Assembly (NCBI RefSeq): GCF_000702825.1
Contig: NZ_JNKF01000014.1
Coordinates: 186,001-250,000 of the forward strand
Origin: Prevotella sp. P6B1
GTDB lineage: Bacteria > Bacteroidota > Bacteroidia > Bacteroidales > Bacteroidaceae
Reading direction: 5' to 3'
DNA: 64,000 nucleotides
This document shows, one piece after another, positions 8,989 to 18,059 of this stretch (position 1 is the first letter of the stretch; each line of letters begins with the position of its first letter). A program made the translations under genes and the position numbers. The notes under the pieces are model-generated. The model was given only the letters and a program-made list of their open reading frames with translations. It did no database searches and was not told the origin of the DNA.

Positions 8989-9864
8989 TTACAGATCATT
9001 ATAGTTCTGAACGCTGAAGGTAGTGATACGCATATCACCCGTTTCGTAGCCGCGCTTCAGCCAACGCTTACGCTGATCGCTGGTACCATGCGTAAACGAT
9101 TCGGGCGTAGCACGCCCCTGCGCCTTCTTCTGCAGCCAGTCGTCGCCGATAGCCTTTGCCAACTCCAAGCCCTTTTCCAGATCGCCATACTCCATTGAGT
9201 GATTGATGGCATCCTCATAGTGCGCCCAAACGCCTGCATAGTAGTCGGCCAATAGCTCCAGTCGCACACTAATCTGATTAGCCGTCACTTTATCTGTCTG
9301 ATTCATAGCCGAATGTGCCTTATTCAATGTACCAGTCAGATACTCTACATGATGGCCAATCTCGTGGGCAATCACATACGCATAAGCAAAAGTATTACCT
9401 TCGACACCCAACTGACGTTTCATCTGCGTGAAGAACGACAGATCAACATACAGTTTCTGGTCGGCCGAACAATAGAACGGCCCTACAGCAGCCGTAGCCG
9501 AGCCACAAGCCGAGTTGACCTGGTTGGTAAACAGCACAAGTGTAGGATACTGATACTCACCCCAACCATTCTCCTGAAAGACCTTAGTCCACACCTCCTC
9601 CGTACTGGCCAGAATCTTCTTACAGTCAGAGGCCAACTCCTGTTCCTCCTCTGTAAAATGCTCCTCACCAACGGTCTCTGTAGGCGCCTGCATAGTTTGC
9701 TGTACCACATTCTGCACCACATCCGTCACATCACCACCCTGTAGAAATGTAAACAGCGCTATCAGAATAATGCCGCCGATTCCACCAATACCAGCCTTGA
9801 CACCACCGCCCATGCCGCGACGGTCATCAACATGCGAGCTTTCACGTCTTCCGTCTAATCTCAT
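8989..9864 (-). CDS. Neutral zinc metallopeptidase (YpfJ/KPN_02809 family)
   Basis: A membrane-anchored zinc peptidase. The polar N-terminus (MRLDGRRESSHVDDRRGMGG) is typical of the family. It is followed by one TM segment (about residues 24-42, GIGGIGGIILIALFTFLQ) and a catalytic domain with HEIGHHVEYLTG at 167-178 (HExxH, two zinc histidines and the catalytic Glu). Downstream are LELLADYYAGVWAHY, likely giving the third ligand, and FTHGTSDQRKRWLKRG, a conserved end of the family. Substrate unknown. It lies 31 bp after the DUF5715 gene on the same strand and is probably cotranscribed with it. Confidence 0.88.
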   Translation of the reverse strand: MRLDGRRESSHVDDRRGMGGGVKAGIGGIGGIILIALFTFLQGGDVTDVVQNVVQQTMQAPTETVGEEHFTEEEQELASDCKKILASTEEVWTKVFQENGWGEYQYPTLVLFTNQVNSACGSATAAVGPFYCSADQKLYVDLSFFTQMKRQLGVEGNTFAYAYVIAHEIGHHVEYLTGTLNKAHSAMNQTDKVTANQISVRLELLADYYAGVWAHYEDAINHSMEYGDLEKGLELAKAIGDDWLQKKAQGRATPESFTHGTSDQRKRWLKRGYETGDMRITTFSVQNYNDL

Positions 9865-9895
9865 AGCTTGAAGGTTTTATTTTTTAATATTCTTA

Positions 9896-10630
9896 TCACC
9901 GTACCGTCATGTGAAAACAGCCTTGCTTCACCTCGTATTTGATGTAGCAGCGACCTTGTTCGCGCATATCGCGCAGCACCTCTGAGAGTACATATTTCAG
10001 CGAGTCATTACGCACCGCACGACGGGCTGGTCCATCAGGATCCTCCACCGTTTCATAACGGTTATAACAGATATCGAATGTGGTACCATAGAGGTGGCAT
10101 GAGTTCTCTGTAGCGTTCCCATTGTGGCGACGCAGTTTGGCCACATCCTCCTGCGAGCGGAGTACGCTGGTCACTATCGGACGATGCAAGGGAATGCCCT
10201 TGACATAGAGACTGTCGAAAAACGCCTGACCGATATCCTGCAGTAACACAGCCGCACGAGGTACCAGATACGGGATGCTGGAATAGAGGCGATCGATATG
10301 ATAATACGGATTTGCGCCCACATATACCAGTTCGTTTTTGCGTTTCTCTGCATCTTCGCGATTTTTTACGCGTTTCACCCCCCACTTCATCGCAGCAGTC
10401 AGCTGCACAGCCTGCGTATCTGGGAAACAAGCCTTGAAACTTGGTACTGAATATATTTTGTGAGGTTTATCAGTTTTCAACTGAGGACCGACGATTTCTT
10501 GAGCTACAGGCTCTACCGATGGCTCATCACTTTGGCTCTCAGCCACCTGTGGATACGCTGCACGAATTGCCGCCAGCAACAAAACCATCGCCGTAAACCC
10601 CATTAAATATCGTTTTTTTGTCAGTTTCAT
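9896..10630 (-). CDS. DUF5715 family protein, M15-like carboxypeptidase fold
   Basis: A Bacteroidota family I recognise as DUF5715. The N-terminus is a signal or anchor (GFTAMVLLLAAIRAAYP), so the protein is exported. The C-terminal half shows the metal pattern of D-Ala-D-Ala peptidases: SCHLYGTTFD (H179, D186) and a terminal histidine in CFHMTVR (H240), plus VTSVLRSQEDVAKLRRHN, resembling the substrate-side strand. I infer a periplasmic peptidoglycan-related peptidase or peptidoglycan-binding protein; activity is not established. The neighbouring lysozyme and membrane peptidase would fit a wall-linked role. Confidence 0.75.
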   Translation of the reverse strand: MKLTKKRYLMGFTAMVLLLAAIRAAYPQVAESQSDEPSVEPVAQEIVGPQLKTDKPHKIYSVPSFKACFPDTQAVQLTAAMKWGVKRVKNREDAEKRKNELVYVGANPYYHIDRLYSSIPYLVPRAAVLLQDIGQAFFDSLYVKGIPLHRPIVTSVLRSQEDVAKLRRHNGNATENSCHLYGTTFDICYNRYETVEDPDGPARRAVRNDSLKYVLSEVLRDMREQGRCYIKYEVKQGCFHMTVR

Positions 10631-10652
10631 CTAAAAATTTTCTTTTGCGTTG

Positions 10653-10681
10653 CAAAGATACAAATAATTTTTGTAACTTTG
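10653..10681. promoter_or_regulatory. Divergent promoters of DUF5715 gene and phoH
   Basis: TATCTTTG on the minus strand (10660 to 10653) serves the DUF5715 gene and TAACTTTG on the plus strand (10674-10681) serves phoH. Because the phoH -7 box covers 10679-10681, an in-frame TTG there cannot be the start codon. Confidence 0.7.
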
Positions 10682-10708
10682 TGCCCAAATTTTAAAAAAC
10701 TTCAGCTT

Positions 10709-11683
10709 TTGATAGAGAAACATATCGTATTAGAAGACATTGACCCCGTCATATTCTATGGGGTTGGCAACGGGCACTTGCAGATGATTCGCTCGCTATA
10801 TCCAAAACTGCGCATCATGGCCCGTGACAATGTCATCCGTGTGTTAGGCGACGAGGAACAGATGGCAGCTTTCGAGGAAAGTGTTGAGAAGCTGCGCGCC
10901 CACGTACTCCGCTTCAACTCCCTTGGCGACGAGGATATCCTAGACATTATTAAAGGTAAGCGCACGCGCGACGACGTGCCTGATGGCGTTGTAGTCTACT
11001 CCATGTCAGGACGCCCTATCAAGGCCCGTACACCCAATCAGCAACGACTCATCGAGGCCTACAACAAGAACGACATGGTGTTTGCCGTCGGACCTGCTGG
11101 TACAGGTAAAACCTATCTCTCTATCGCTTTGGCCGTCAAGGCGCTGAAGGACAAGACTGCCAAGAAAATCATCCTCTCACGTCCCGCCGTCGAGGCTGGT
11201 GAGAAACTCGGCTTCTTGCCAGGCGACATGAAGGAGAAGATTGATCCTTATCTGCAACCGCTTTACGATGCCCTTGAGGATATGCTTCCACAAGTGAAGC
11301 TGCAGGACATGATGGAGAAGCACATCATCCAGATTGCCCCATTAGCCTTTATGCGTGGTCGTACGCTCTCTGATGCTGTAGTGATTCTCGACGAGGCACA
11401 GAACACCACGCCTGCCCAGATCCGAATGTTCCTCACCCGCATGGGCTGGAATACCAAGATGATCATCACGGGCGACATGACCCAGATAGATCTGCCCCAC
11501 TCACAGAAAAGCGGACTCATCGAGGCCTTGCATATATTAAATAATGTAGAAGGTATCGGGATTGTAAACCTGGACCGCGGCGACATCGTACGCCACAAGC
11601 TCGTAACCCGCATCGTGAATGCCTACGAGGAATTCGATAAGGAGATGAAAGGTGAATTTGATAATAACACAATAAAGAGATGA
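10709..11683 (+). CDS. phoH: PhoH-like phosphate starvation-inducible ATPase
   Basis: A cytosolic P-loop ATPase of the PhoH/YbeZ type, linked in other bacteria to RNA metabolism and ribosome maturation with YbeY. Walker A is [11 protein letters not shown] (about residue 129), Walker [10 protein letters not shown], and sensor-like [13 protein letters not shown] follows. I place the start at TTG 10709 (then [13 protein letters not shown]) because the upstream in-frame TTG at 10679 lies inside the promoter. This gives 324 residues, normal for the family. The stop overlaps the purC ATG (ATGA, 11680-11683). Confidence 0.9.
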   Translation: MIEKHIVLEDIDPVIFYGVGNGHLQMIRSLYPKLRIMARDNVIRVLGDEEQMAAFEESVEKLRAHVLRFNSLGDEDILDIIKGKRTRDDVPDGVVVYSMSGRPIKARTPNQQRLIEAYNKNDMVFAVGPAGTGKTYLSIALAVKALKDKTAKKIILSRPAVEAGEKLGFLPGDMKEKIDPYLQPLYDALEDMLPQVKLQDMMEKHIIQIAPLAFMRGRTLSDAVVILDEAQNTTPAQIRMFLTRMGWNTKMIITGDMTQIDLPHSQKSGLIEALHILNNVEGIGIVNLDRGDIVRHKLVTRIVNAYEEFDKEMKGEFDNNTIKR

Positions 11684-12636
11684 AAGCATTAACTAAGACG
11701 GACTTTAAGTTCGCAGGACAGAAGAGCGTGTATCATGGAAAGGTACGCGATGTGTACAACATCAACGACGATCTGATGGTGATGGTAGCCACCGATCGTA
11801 TCTCAGCATTCGACGTTGTGCTGCCTAAGGGAATCCCTTTCAAGGGTCAGGTACTCAACCAGATAGCAGCCAAGTTCCTTGATGCCACTACCGACATCTG
11901 CCCTAACTGGAAATTGGCCACCCCCGATCCTATGGTTACCGTAGGTTTGAAGTGCGAAGGTTTCCGCGTGGAGATGATTATCCGCTCTATCCTGACGGGT
12001 TCAGCTTGGCGCGAGTACAAGAACGGTTGTCGTGAGCTCTGTGGCGTAAAACTGCCCGACGGCATGAAGGAAAACGAGCGTTTCCCCGAGCCCATCATCA
12101 CTCCAACCACTAAGGCCGACGAAGGTCACGACATGAACATCTCGAAGGAAGAGATCATTGCTCAGGGCATCGTATCAGCTGAGGACTACGCCATCATGGA
12201 GGATTACACCCGCAAGATTTTCGCTCGCGGACAGGAGATTGCTGCCAAGCGTGGACTGATTCTTGTCGACACCAAGTACGAGTTTGGTAAGCGCGATGGA
12301 AAAGTTTACCTCATCGACGAAATCCACACCCCCGACTCAAGCCGCTACTTCTACGCTGATGGCTACGAGGAGAAACTCGCTAAGGGAGAGCCCCAGCGCC
12401 AGCTCTCTAAGGAATTCGTTCGCCAGTGGCTCATCGAGCACGACTTCATGAACGAGCCCGGACAGACAATGCCTGAGATTACCGACGAGTATGCAGAGAG
12501 CGTTTCCGACCGTTACATCGAACTCTACGAACACATTGTCGGCGAGAAGTTTGAGCGTGAAACCAGTGACGACGACATCGCCGAGCGTATCGAGAAAAAC
12601 GTCAGCAACTGGTTGACAGCCTTCAAGTCTCGTTAA
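11680..12636 (+). CDS. purC: Phosphoribosylaminoimidazole-succinocarboxamide synthase
   Basis: SAICAR synthetase: joins aspartate to CAIR with ATP in purine synthesis. Key blocks are [11 protein letters not shown] (glycine-rich ATP loop), [37 protein letters not shown] and [14 protein letters not shown] (metal and substrate loop). At 318 residues it is the longer, eukaryote/Bacteroidota-like type. It is translationally coupled to phoH and about 10 genes from the left edge; purM lies 1.5 kb downstream in the same direction. Confidence 0.95.
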   Translation: MKALTKTDFKFAGQKSVYHGKVRDVYNINDDLMVMVATDRISAFDVVLPKGIPFKGQVLNQIAAKFLDATTDICPNWKLATPDPMVTVGLKCEGFRVEMIIRSILTGSAWREYKNGCRELCGVKLPDGMKENERFPEPIITPTTKADEGHDMNISKEEIIAQGIVSAEDYAIMEDYTRKIFARGQEIAAKRGLILVDTKYEFGKRDGKVYLIDEIHTPDSSRYFYADGYEEKLAKGEPQRQLSKEFVRQWLIEHDFMNEPGQTMPEITDEYAESVSDRYIELYEHIVGEKFERETSDDDIAERIEKNVSNWLTAFKSR

Positions 12637-12668
12637 TAGTCTACTTCAATTATCAATTGTCAACAAAC

Positions 12669-13400
12669 ATGTACGAGCAGGAGAAGATCAAGCCATACGG
12701 CGATGGCGAGAAAGCCTCACAGGTAGAACAGATGTTCGACAACATCGCGCCTACCTACGATAAGCTGAACCACCGTCTGTCGTGGGATATCGATAAGGGG
12801 TGGCGCCGCAAGGCCATCAAGGCTTTGCAGCCCTATACCCCACAGTCACTGCTCGATATCGCCACTGGCACAGGCGATTTTGCCATTCTGTCGGCCCAGA
12901 TGCTGAAGCCCGCCCGCTTAGTGGGCGCCGACATCAGCGAGGGTATGATGGAGATAGGCCGTCAGAAGGTAAAGGCACTCGGTCTCGACCATATCGTGAC
13001 TTTCGAGAAAGAAGACTGCCTGAACCTGTCATACCATAGCGACACTTTCGATGCCGTGACCGCAGCCTTCGGTATCCGCAACTTTGCCGACCTCGATGCC
13101 GGTTTACGCGAGATTTACCGTGTACTCAAACCAGGCGGTCACCTCTCTATCGTCGAACTTACGTCGCCCGTCTCGTTCCCCATGAAGCAGTTGTTCCATA
13201 TCTACGCACACACCGTGCTGCCTGTATATGGACGACTGATCAGCAAGGACACCAGCGCCTACTCCTATCTCACCAAGACCATCGAGGCTTTCCCACAAGG
13301 TGAGCGCATGGTCGATATCCTGCTGAAGGCCGGCTTTGTCGAAGCTTCATTCAAGCGGTTAACGTTTGGCATTTGCACGATGTATTTCGCAACTAAATAG
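12669..13400 (+). CDS. menG: Demethylmenaquinone methyltransferase
   Basis: SAM-dependent UbiE/MenG enzyme that makes menaquinone from demethylmenaquinone, supplying the anaerobic respiratory quinone. Motif I is [13 protein letters not shown]; other family signatures are [17 protein letters not shown] at the start, [13 protein letters not shown], and [19 protein letters not shown] choose ATG 12669 ([11 protein letters not shown]), 243 residues, over the upstream TTG at 12657, because the short leader before it is unlike the family and sits in a low-complexity spacer. Confidence 0.94.
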   Translation: MYEQEKIKPYGDGEKASQVEQMFDNIAPTYDKLNHRLSWDIDKGWRRKAIKALQPYTPQSLLDIATGTGDFAILSAQMLKPARLVGADISEGMMEIGRQKVKALGLDHIVTFEKEDCLNLSYHSDTFDAVTAAFGIRNFADLDAGLREIYRVLKPGGHLSIVELTSPVSFPMKQLFHIYAHTVLPVYGRLISKDTSAYSYLTKTIEAFPQGERMVDILLKAGFVEASFKRLTFGICTMYFATK

Positions 13401-13413
13401 GTATTATAAAAAA

Positions 13414-14166
13414 ATGGACAAGTACGGACTTATCGGCTACCCCTTGGGCCACTCATTCTCCATCAGCTACTTCAATCAGAAGTTTGCCGATGAAGGTATC
13501 AATGCCAAGTACGAGAATTTCGAGATTCCCACCATTGACGATCTGCCCGAGATCATTGACCGCAATCCCAATCTGAAGGGACTCAACGTCACCATCCCTT
13601 ATAAAGAGAAGGTGATTCCTTTCCTCGACAGCATTTCGCCCGAGGCACGAGCCATTGGCGCTGTTAACGTCATCCGAGTGGTTCACGAGAAGAACAAGAC
13701 GTTGCTCAAGGGCTACAACAGCGATGTCATTGGTTTTACTCAAAGCATCGAGAGCATGCTCGATCCAAAATGGCACAAGAAAGCCCTCATTCTGGGCACA
13801 GGCGGTGCCTCAAAAGCCATCAACTTCGGTCTCAAGTCATTAGGCATTGAGCCCGTGTTTGTTAGCCGCTACGAGCGCCCCGACACGATTCAATACAGTC
13901 AGATTACCCCCGAGGTAGTCAAGGAATACAACGTCATTGTCAACTGCACACCATTAGGCATGTACCCCAAGACCGACGAGTGCCCCGACCTGCCCTACGA
14001 GGCAATGGACTCACATACCATCCTCTACGACCTGATTTACAACCCCGACCAAACACTGTTTATGCGTAAGGGGGCAAAATACGGTGCCGAGGTGAAAAAC
14101 GGTCTCGAAATGCTACTCCTGCAAGCCTTTGCCAGTTGGGAGTTCTGGCACGGAAACGATAAATAA
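13414..14166 (+). CDS. aroE: Shikimate dehydrogenase
   Basis: Reduces 3-dehydroshikimate to shikimate with NADPH in aromatic amino acid synthesis. The start MDKYGLIGYPLGHSFS contains the shikimate-binding serines. GLNVTIPYKEKV supplies the catalytic lysine, GAVNV and YNSDVIGF follow, and ILGTGGASKAI is the nucleotide loop. The C-terminal block KNGLEMLLLQA is conserved. ATG 13414 gives 250 residues; an in-frame upstream extension to 13366 would overlap menG and is not supported by family alignment from memory. Confidence 0.94.
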   Translation: MDKYGLIGYPLGHSFSISYFNQKFADEGINAKYENFEIPTIDDLPEIIDRNPNLKGLNVTIPYKEKVIPFLDSISPEARAIGAVNVIRVVHEKNKTLLKGYNSDVIGFTQSIESMLDPKWHKKALILGTGGASKAINFGLKSLGIEPVFVSRYERPDTIQYSQITPEVVKEYNVIVNCTPLGMYPKTDECPDLPYEAMDSHTILYDLIYNPDQTLFMRKGAKYGAEVKNGLEMLLLQAFASWEFWHGNDK

Positions 14167-14175
14167 AAAAAGATT

Positions 14176-15339
14176 ATGGACAACAGATATATGATGCGAG
14201 GCGTAAGTGCCGCCAAGGAAGATGTGCACAACGCCATCAAAAACATTGATAAGGGTATTTTCCCACAGGCCTTCTGTAAGATTATTCCCGACATCTTAGG
14301 GGGCAACCCAGAGTATTGCAACATCATGCACGCCGACGGCGCTGGCACAAAATCGGCCCTTGCCTACATGTATTGGAAAGAGACCGGTGACCTGTCAGTA
14401 TGGAAAGGTATCGCTCAGGATGCCATCGTTATGAATACCGACGACTTGCTCTGCGTAGGTGCCGTGGATAACATCCTGGTATCAAGCACCATCGGCCGCA
14501 ACAAGATGCTCATCCCTGGCGAAGTTATCTCTGCCGTCATCAATGGTACCGACGAACTGCTCAGCGAGCTCCGCGAGATGGGAATCGGCATCTATCCCAC
14601 TGGTGGTGAGACAGCCGATGTAGGCGATCTGGTTCGAACCATCATCGTCGACAGCACCGTTACCTGCCGTATGAAGCGCGCCGACGTCATCGACAATGCC
14701 AACATTCGTCCTGGCGACGTCATCGTCGGTCTTTCATCTACAGGTCAGGCCACCTACGAAAAACGCTACAACGGCGGTATGGGATCTAACGGTCTCACCT
14801 CAGCCCGTCACGACGTGTTCGCCAAGTATCTAGCAGAGAATTACCCAGAGAGTTATGATCACGCTGTACCCGAAGAACTCGTGTATAGTGGGAAATACAA
14901 GCTCACCGACACTGTAGAAGGCGCTCCCGTGAATGCAGGTCAGCTTGTTCTTTCGCCAACCCGCACTTACGCTCCTGTCATCAAGAAGTTGCTCGACGAA
15001 CTCCGTCCTGAAATTCACGGTATGGTTCACTGCACAGGCGGTGCCCAGACCAAGGTGCTCCACTTTGTAAATGACAACTGCCGCGTAGTGAAGGACAACA
15101 TGTTCCCCGTTCCCCCACTTTTCCGTGCTATCCACGAGTGTTCAGGCACCGACTGGAAGGAGATGTACCAGGTATTCAACATGGGGCACCGCATGGAAAT
15201 CTACGTAAGTCCAGAGATTGCCGACAAGGTGATCGCGATATCAAAGTCGTTCAACATCGACGCTCAGGTAGTTGGTCACATCGAGGAAGGAAAGAAGAGC
15301 CTCACCATCAAGAGCGAATTCGGCACATTCGAATATTAA
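14176..15339 (+). CDS. purM: Phosphoribosylformylglycinamidine cyclo-ligase (Bacteroidota type)
   Basis: Closes the imidazole ring to make AIR in purine synthesis, with ATP. The sequence has ADGAGTKSALAYMY, NTDDLLCVGAVDN, GGETADVGDLVRT (metal/ATP loop), GLSSTGQATYE, HCTGGAQTKVL and FNMGHRMEIYV, which correspond to AIRS-family motifs. At 387 residues it is longer and more divergent than the E. coli enzyme, as usual in this phylum. It follows aroE by 9 bp and is followed by a strong terminator. Confidence 0.92.
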   Translation: MDNRYMMRGVSAAKEDVHNAIKNIDKGIFPQAFCKIIPDILGGNPEYCNIMHADGAGTKSALAYMYWKETGDLSVWKGIAQDAIVMNTDDLLCVGAVDNILVSSTIGRNKMLIPGEVISAVINGTDELLSELREMGIGIYPTGGETADVGDLVRTIIVDSTVTCRMKRADVIDNANIRPGDVIVGLSSTGQATYEKRYNGGMGSNGLTSARHDVFAKYLAENYPESYDHAVPEELVYSGKYKLTDTVEGAPVNAGQLVLSPTRTYAPVIKKLLDELRPEIHGMVHCTGGAQTKVLHFVNDNCRVVKDNMFPVPPLFRAIHECSGTDWKEMYQVFNMGHRMEIYVSPEIADKVIAISKSFNIDAQVVGHIEEGKKSLTIKSEFGTFEY

Positions 15340-15362
15340 TCATTTTTTTAACCTATACAAGC

Positions 15363-15393
15363 ACAGCGGAGGCCCAATTGAGACCTCCGCTGT
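15363..15393 (+). terminator. Terminator after purM
   Basis: ACAGCGGAGG and CCTCCGCTGT are perfect 10-bp arms with an 11-nt loop, followed by ACTTTTAAAAG. It ends the phoH-purC-menG-aroE-purM run. Confidence 0.88.
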
Positions 15394-15642
15394 ACTTTTA
15401 AAAGCCGTCATCGCCACGAAAAGAAGTACAAGCTATTAAAGCATACACGCGCGCGAACATTAAATATAATAGTAAATAAGCCCTAGCCCTTCTGGTACCA
15501 ACAACTGCTTCGTGCAAAATTTTTTTGCACGTACAACTACCCAAAATGTAAACGCTTGCACGGCATTTTGTGTTAACATTTTATAAAATTAATCGCTGTG
15601 TAGGCACACATTGACGATTCATCAAAAAAAAACGCCAAAAAA
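15394..15642. other. Non-coding interval with one perfect palindrome
   Basis: No plausible ORF. The clear feature is CGTGCAAAA-ttt-TTTTGCACG at 15511-15531, 9-bp perfect arms. It could act as a terminator or an operator; no gene start is close. The rest is AT-rich without recognisable signals. Confidence 0.5.
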
Positions 15643-15674
15643 TTTGTAAGTTTCCGAAAAAACCCTTACCTTTG
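15643..15674 (+). promoter_or_regulatory. Consensus promoter of a candidate small RNA
   Basis: TTTG at 15643-15646, exactly 20 bp, then TACCTTTG at 15667-15674. This is one of the cleanest promoters in the window, yet no ORF follows before a terminator-like hairpin about 60 nt downstream. Confidence 0.75.
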
Positions 15675-15680
15675 CCAACG

Positions 15681-15770
15681 TTATCCTGAAAACAATCTTT
15701 TTACCTTAGAAGACTAATACCTATTGAAGATATGGAGCGATCGCTTGCGAAAGTCATCGCTTTATTTTTT
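15681..15770 (+). ncRNA. Candidate small non-coding RNA (about 90 nt)
   Basis: Bounded upstream by a consensus promoter (expected start near 15681) and downstream by AGCGAT (15736-15741) pairing with ATCGCT (15756-15761), then UUAUUUUUUG. No ORF or ribosome binding site is visible inside. The transcript would end about 180 bp before rplU, which has its own promoter, so it looks like an independent RNA rather than a leader. Bacteroidales carry abundant small RNAs, including the 6S-type Bacteroidales-1 RNA, but I cannot assign this one to a family. Confidence 0.55.
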
Positions 15771-15849
15771 GCCCGCGCTCGAATAGTTAAACTTTCATAA
15801 ATCTTACTACTTTTTACTATTTACTATTCACTATTATATAAAAATTATA

Positions 15850-15946
15850 TACCTTTGCACCCCGTTAGAGTCCGTTGGGGCAGAGTTAAGTGTGTACGAA
15901 CGTATGCCGCCTCGCGGAAAAACCCCTAAATACAAATAAAAGCAAA
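15850..15946 (+). promoter_or_regulatory. rplU-rpmA promoter and 5' leader
   Basis: TACCTTTG at 15850-15857 is followed by about 80 nt of untranslated leader, rich in G+C compared with the flanks, with a CCCC/GGGG stem around GTTAGAGTCCGTT. Ribosomal protein operons often use such leaders for autoregulation; whether this one does is not shown. Confidence 0.55.
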
Positions 15947-16264
15947 ATGTACGCAATTGTAGAAATTCAGGGTCAGCAGTTCAAGGCAGAGGAGGGCAAG
16001 AAGCTCTTCGTGCACCACATCAAGGATGTTGAGGCAGGTAAGACTGTTGAATTTGACAAGGTACTGCTCGTAGATGCTGACGGCGCAGTGAAGGTAGGTG
16101 CTCCCACCGTAGATGGAGCAAAAGTAGTGTGTGAAGTAGTGAACCCACTCGTAAAGGGTGACAAGGTCATCGTTTTCAAGATGAAGCGTCGTAAGGACTA
16201 TCGCGTTCGCAACGGTCATCGTGAGCAGTTCACAGAAGTAGTAATCAAGTCGGTAATCGCTTAA
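15947..16264 (+). CDS. rplU: 50S ribosomal protein L21
   Basis: Binds 23S rRNA in the large subunit. Begins [20 protein letters not shown] and ends [20 protein letters not shown]..., typical L21 features. ATG 15947 gives 105 residues. The frame stays open upstream to 15890 but that would consume the leader and is unlike L21. rpmA follows after 21 bp. Confidence 0.96.
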   Translation: MYAIVEIQGQQFKAEEGKKLFVHHIKDVEAGKTVEFDKVLLVDADGAVKVGAPTVDGAKVVCEVVNPLVKGDKVIVFKMKRRKDYRVRNGHREQFTEVVIKSVIA

Positions 16265-16285
16265 AAACGTAGGAGGAACAACATT

Positions 16286-16549
16286 ATGGCACATAAGAAA
16301 GGTGTAGGTAGTTCTAAGAACGGTCGTGAGAGCGCAGCTCAGCGACTTGGCATCAAGATCTTCGGTGGTCAGCAGTGCGTAGCTGGTAACATCATCGTTC
16401 GCCAGCGTGGTACAAAGCACAATCCTGGTAACAACGTTGCCATTGGTAAGGACGACACTCTCTACGCTCTCGTAGACGGTACCGTAAACTTCCACAAGGG
16501 CAAGTACAACAAGAGCGTTGTATCAGTAATTCCTAATGCTGAGGCCTAA
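16286..16549 (+). CDS. rpmA: 50S ribosomal protein L27
   Basis: Large-subunit protein reaching the peptidyl transferase centre. [20 protein letters not shown] is the classic start, followed by LGIKIFGGQ and [15 protein letters not shown]. The 87 residues match the family. There is no N-terminal extension of the kind that needs Prp cleavage in Firmicutes. A good AGGAGG ribosome site precedes it. Confidence 0.97.
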   Translation: MAHKKGVGSSKNGRESAAQRLGIKIFGGQQCVAGNIIVRQRGTKHNPGNNVAIGKDDTLYALVDGTVNFHKGKYNKSVVSVIPNAEA

Positions 16550-16594
16550 GGTAAAATTTTAAAGAAACAACTTATTCCAAACAAACAACAGATT

Positions 16595-16625
16595 CCCGCA
16601 CTCCGCAAGGAGTAGCGGGATTTCT
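16595..16625 (+). terminator. Terminator after rpmA
   Basis: CCCGC-ACTCC-GCAA-GGAGT-A-GCGGG, two 5-bp stem blocks with one bulged A and a GNRA-like loop, followed by a T-rich stretch. Confidence 0.8.
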
Positions 16626-16644
16626 GCATTTTTAAGGCTATTTT

Positions 16645-16676
16645 CTTGGCTATTTAATCGATTATTTGTACCTTTG
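16645..16676 (+). promoter_or_regulatory. serS promoter
   Basis: TACCTTTG at 16669-16676, 43 bp before the serS ATG, with a weak CTTG (16645-16648) at the -33 position, 20 bp upstream. Confidence 0.6.
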
Positions 16677-16719
16677 CGCCTTAGAAAAAAGAATATAAAC
16701 AAATAAATACGTATTTGAT

Positions 16720-18039
16720 ATGTTAACACTCAAACTCATCAATGAGGAAACAGAACGCGTGATTCGCGGATTGGAGAAGAAACATTTTGCTGGCGCTAAA
16801 GAGGCCATCAATCAGGTTTTGGCCGTTGACAAGCGTCGTCGTGAGGCACAACAGGAGCTCGACAAGTGTCTGAACGAGCAGAAACAGCTCTCAGGACAGA
16901 TAGGCCGACTGATGAAAGAAGGCAAGAAGGACGAGGCTGAGCAGGTAAAGGCTCAGGTGGCCCAGTTGAAGGAGAAATCAAAGGAAATGGACGAGACTAT
17001 GGCCAAGGCTCAGGAAGAGATGACTACTCTGCTCTGCCAGATTCCTAACATTCCATACGACGAAGTGCCCGAAGGCAAGGCTGCCGAGGACAACCACGTA
17101 GTGAAGAGCAACCTGAAGGAGTGCACCGCCGACGATACTGTTGGCAACTGGGACGTAAACCCCAAACTGGGTATTGCCAATCCCCTGCCCCACTGGGAGC
17201 TCGCCAAGAAATACAACCTCATCGACTTTGATCTGGGCGTAAAGATCACTGGTGCCGGCTTCCCTGTTTATATCGGCAAGGGAGCCCGTCTGCAGCGCGC
17301 CCTCATCAACTTTTTCCTCGACGAGGCCCGCAAGAGCGGTTACACAGAGATTATGCCACCTACAGTAGTTAACGCTGCCTCAGGCTATGGCACAGGCCAG
17401 CTGCCCGACAAGGAGGGACAAATGTACCATTGCGAGGTAGATGATTTCTATCTCATCCCAACAGCCGAGGTACCTGTAACCAACATCTATCGCGACGTGA
17501 TTCTCGACGAGAAGGATCTGCCTATCAAGAACTGTGCTTACACAGAGTGCTTCCGTCGTGAGGCAGGCTCATATGGTAAGGATGTTCGTGGTCTGAACCG
17601 TCTGCACGAGTTCTCGAAGATTGAGATTGTTCGTATCGATAAGCCCGAGCACTCAAAGGAGAGTCACAAAGAGATGCTGGAGCACGTTGAAGGCCTGCTC
17701 AAGAAGTTAGAGCTCCCCTATCGTATTCTGCTACTCTGCGGCGGCGATCAGAGCTTTACAAGCGCCATCTGCTACGACTTCGAGGTATACTCAGAGGCTC
17801 AGGGGCGCTGGCTCGAGGTATCAAGTGTATCTAATTTCGACACCTATCAGGCCAACCGCTTGAAGTGCCGCTATCGCAATAGCGAGACCAAGAAGACCGA
17901 GCTGTGCCACACGCTGAATGGTTCGGCTCTGGCTCTGCCAAGAATCGTTGCAGCTCTGCTGGAGAACAACCAGACAGAGAACGGCATTAAGATTCCTGCA
18001 GCACTCGTTCCCTACATGGGTTGCGACATGATTGATTAA
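16720..18039 (+). CDS. serS: Serine--tRNA ligase
   Basis: Class II aminoacyl-tRNA synthetase charging tRNA-Ser. Residues of about 1-110 form the antiparallel coiled-coil arm that grips the long variable arm of tRNA-Ser (charged, heptad-rich, KAQVAQLKEKSKEMDETM). The catalytic core has TEIMPPTVV (motif 1 region), FRREAGSYGKDVRGLNR (motif 2), LEVSSVSNFDTYQANR, and TLNGSALALPRIVAALLEN (motif 3). 439 residues, full length. The next gene begins 20 bp downstream. Confidence 0.96.
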   Translation: MLTLKLINEETERVIRGLEKKHFAGAKEAINQVLAVDKRRREAQQELDKCLNEQKQLSGQIGRLMKEGKKDEAEQVKAQVAQLKEKSKEMDETMAKAQEEMTTLLCQIPNIPYDEVPEGKAAEDNHVVKSNLKECTADDTVGNWDVNPKLGIANPLPHWELAKKYNLIDFDLGVKITGAGFPVYIGKGARLQRALINFFLDEARKSGYTEIMPPTVVNAASGYGTGQLPDKEGQMYHCEVDDFYLIPTAEVPVTNIYRDVILDEKDLPIKNCAYTECFRREAGSYGKDVRGLNRLHEFSKIEIVRIDKPEHSKESHKEMLEHVEGLLKKLELPYRILLLCGGDQSFTSAICYDFEVYSEAQGRWLEVSSVSNFDTYQANRLKCRYRNSETKKTELCHTLNGSALALPRIVAALLENNQTENGIKIPAALVPYMGCDMID

Positions 18040-18059
18040 TCAACAACTTACAAATACTT

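Noticed and set aside
10679-10708. TTG at 10679 as the phoH start
   Set aside because: These bases are part of the TAACTTTG promoter box; the TTG at 10709 gives the expected family N-terminus.
12657-12668. TTG at 12657 as the menG start
   Set aside because: Adds four residues from a low-complexity spacer; ATG 12669 fits the family start.
13366-13413. N-terminal extension of aroE
   Set aside because: Overlaps menG and adds residues before the canonical shikimate-site start at 13414.
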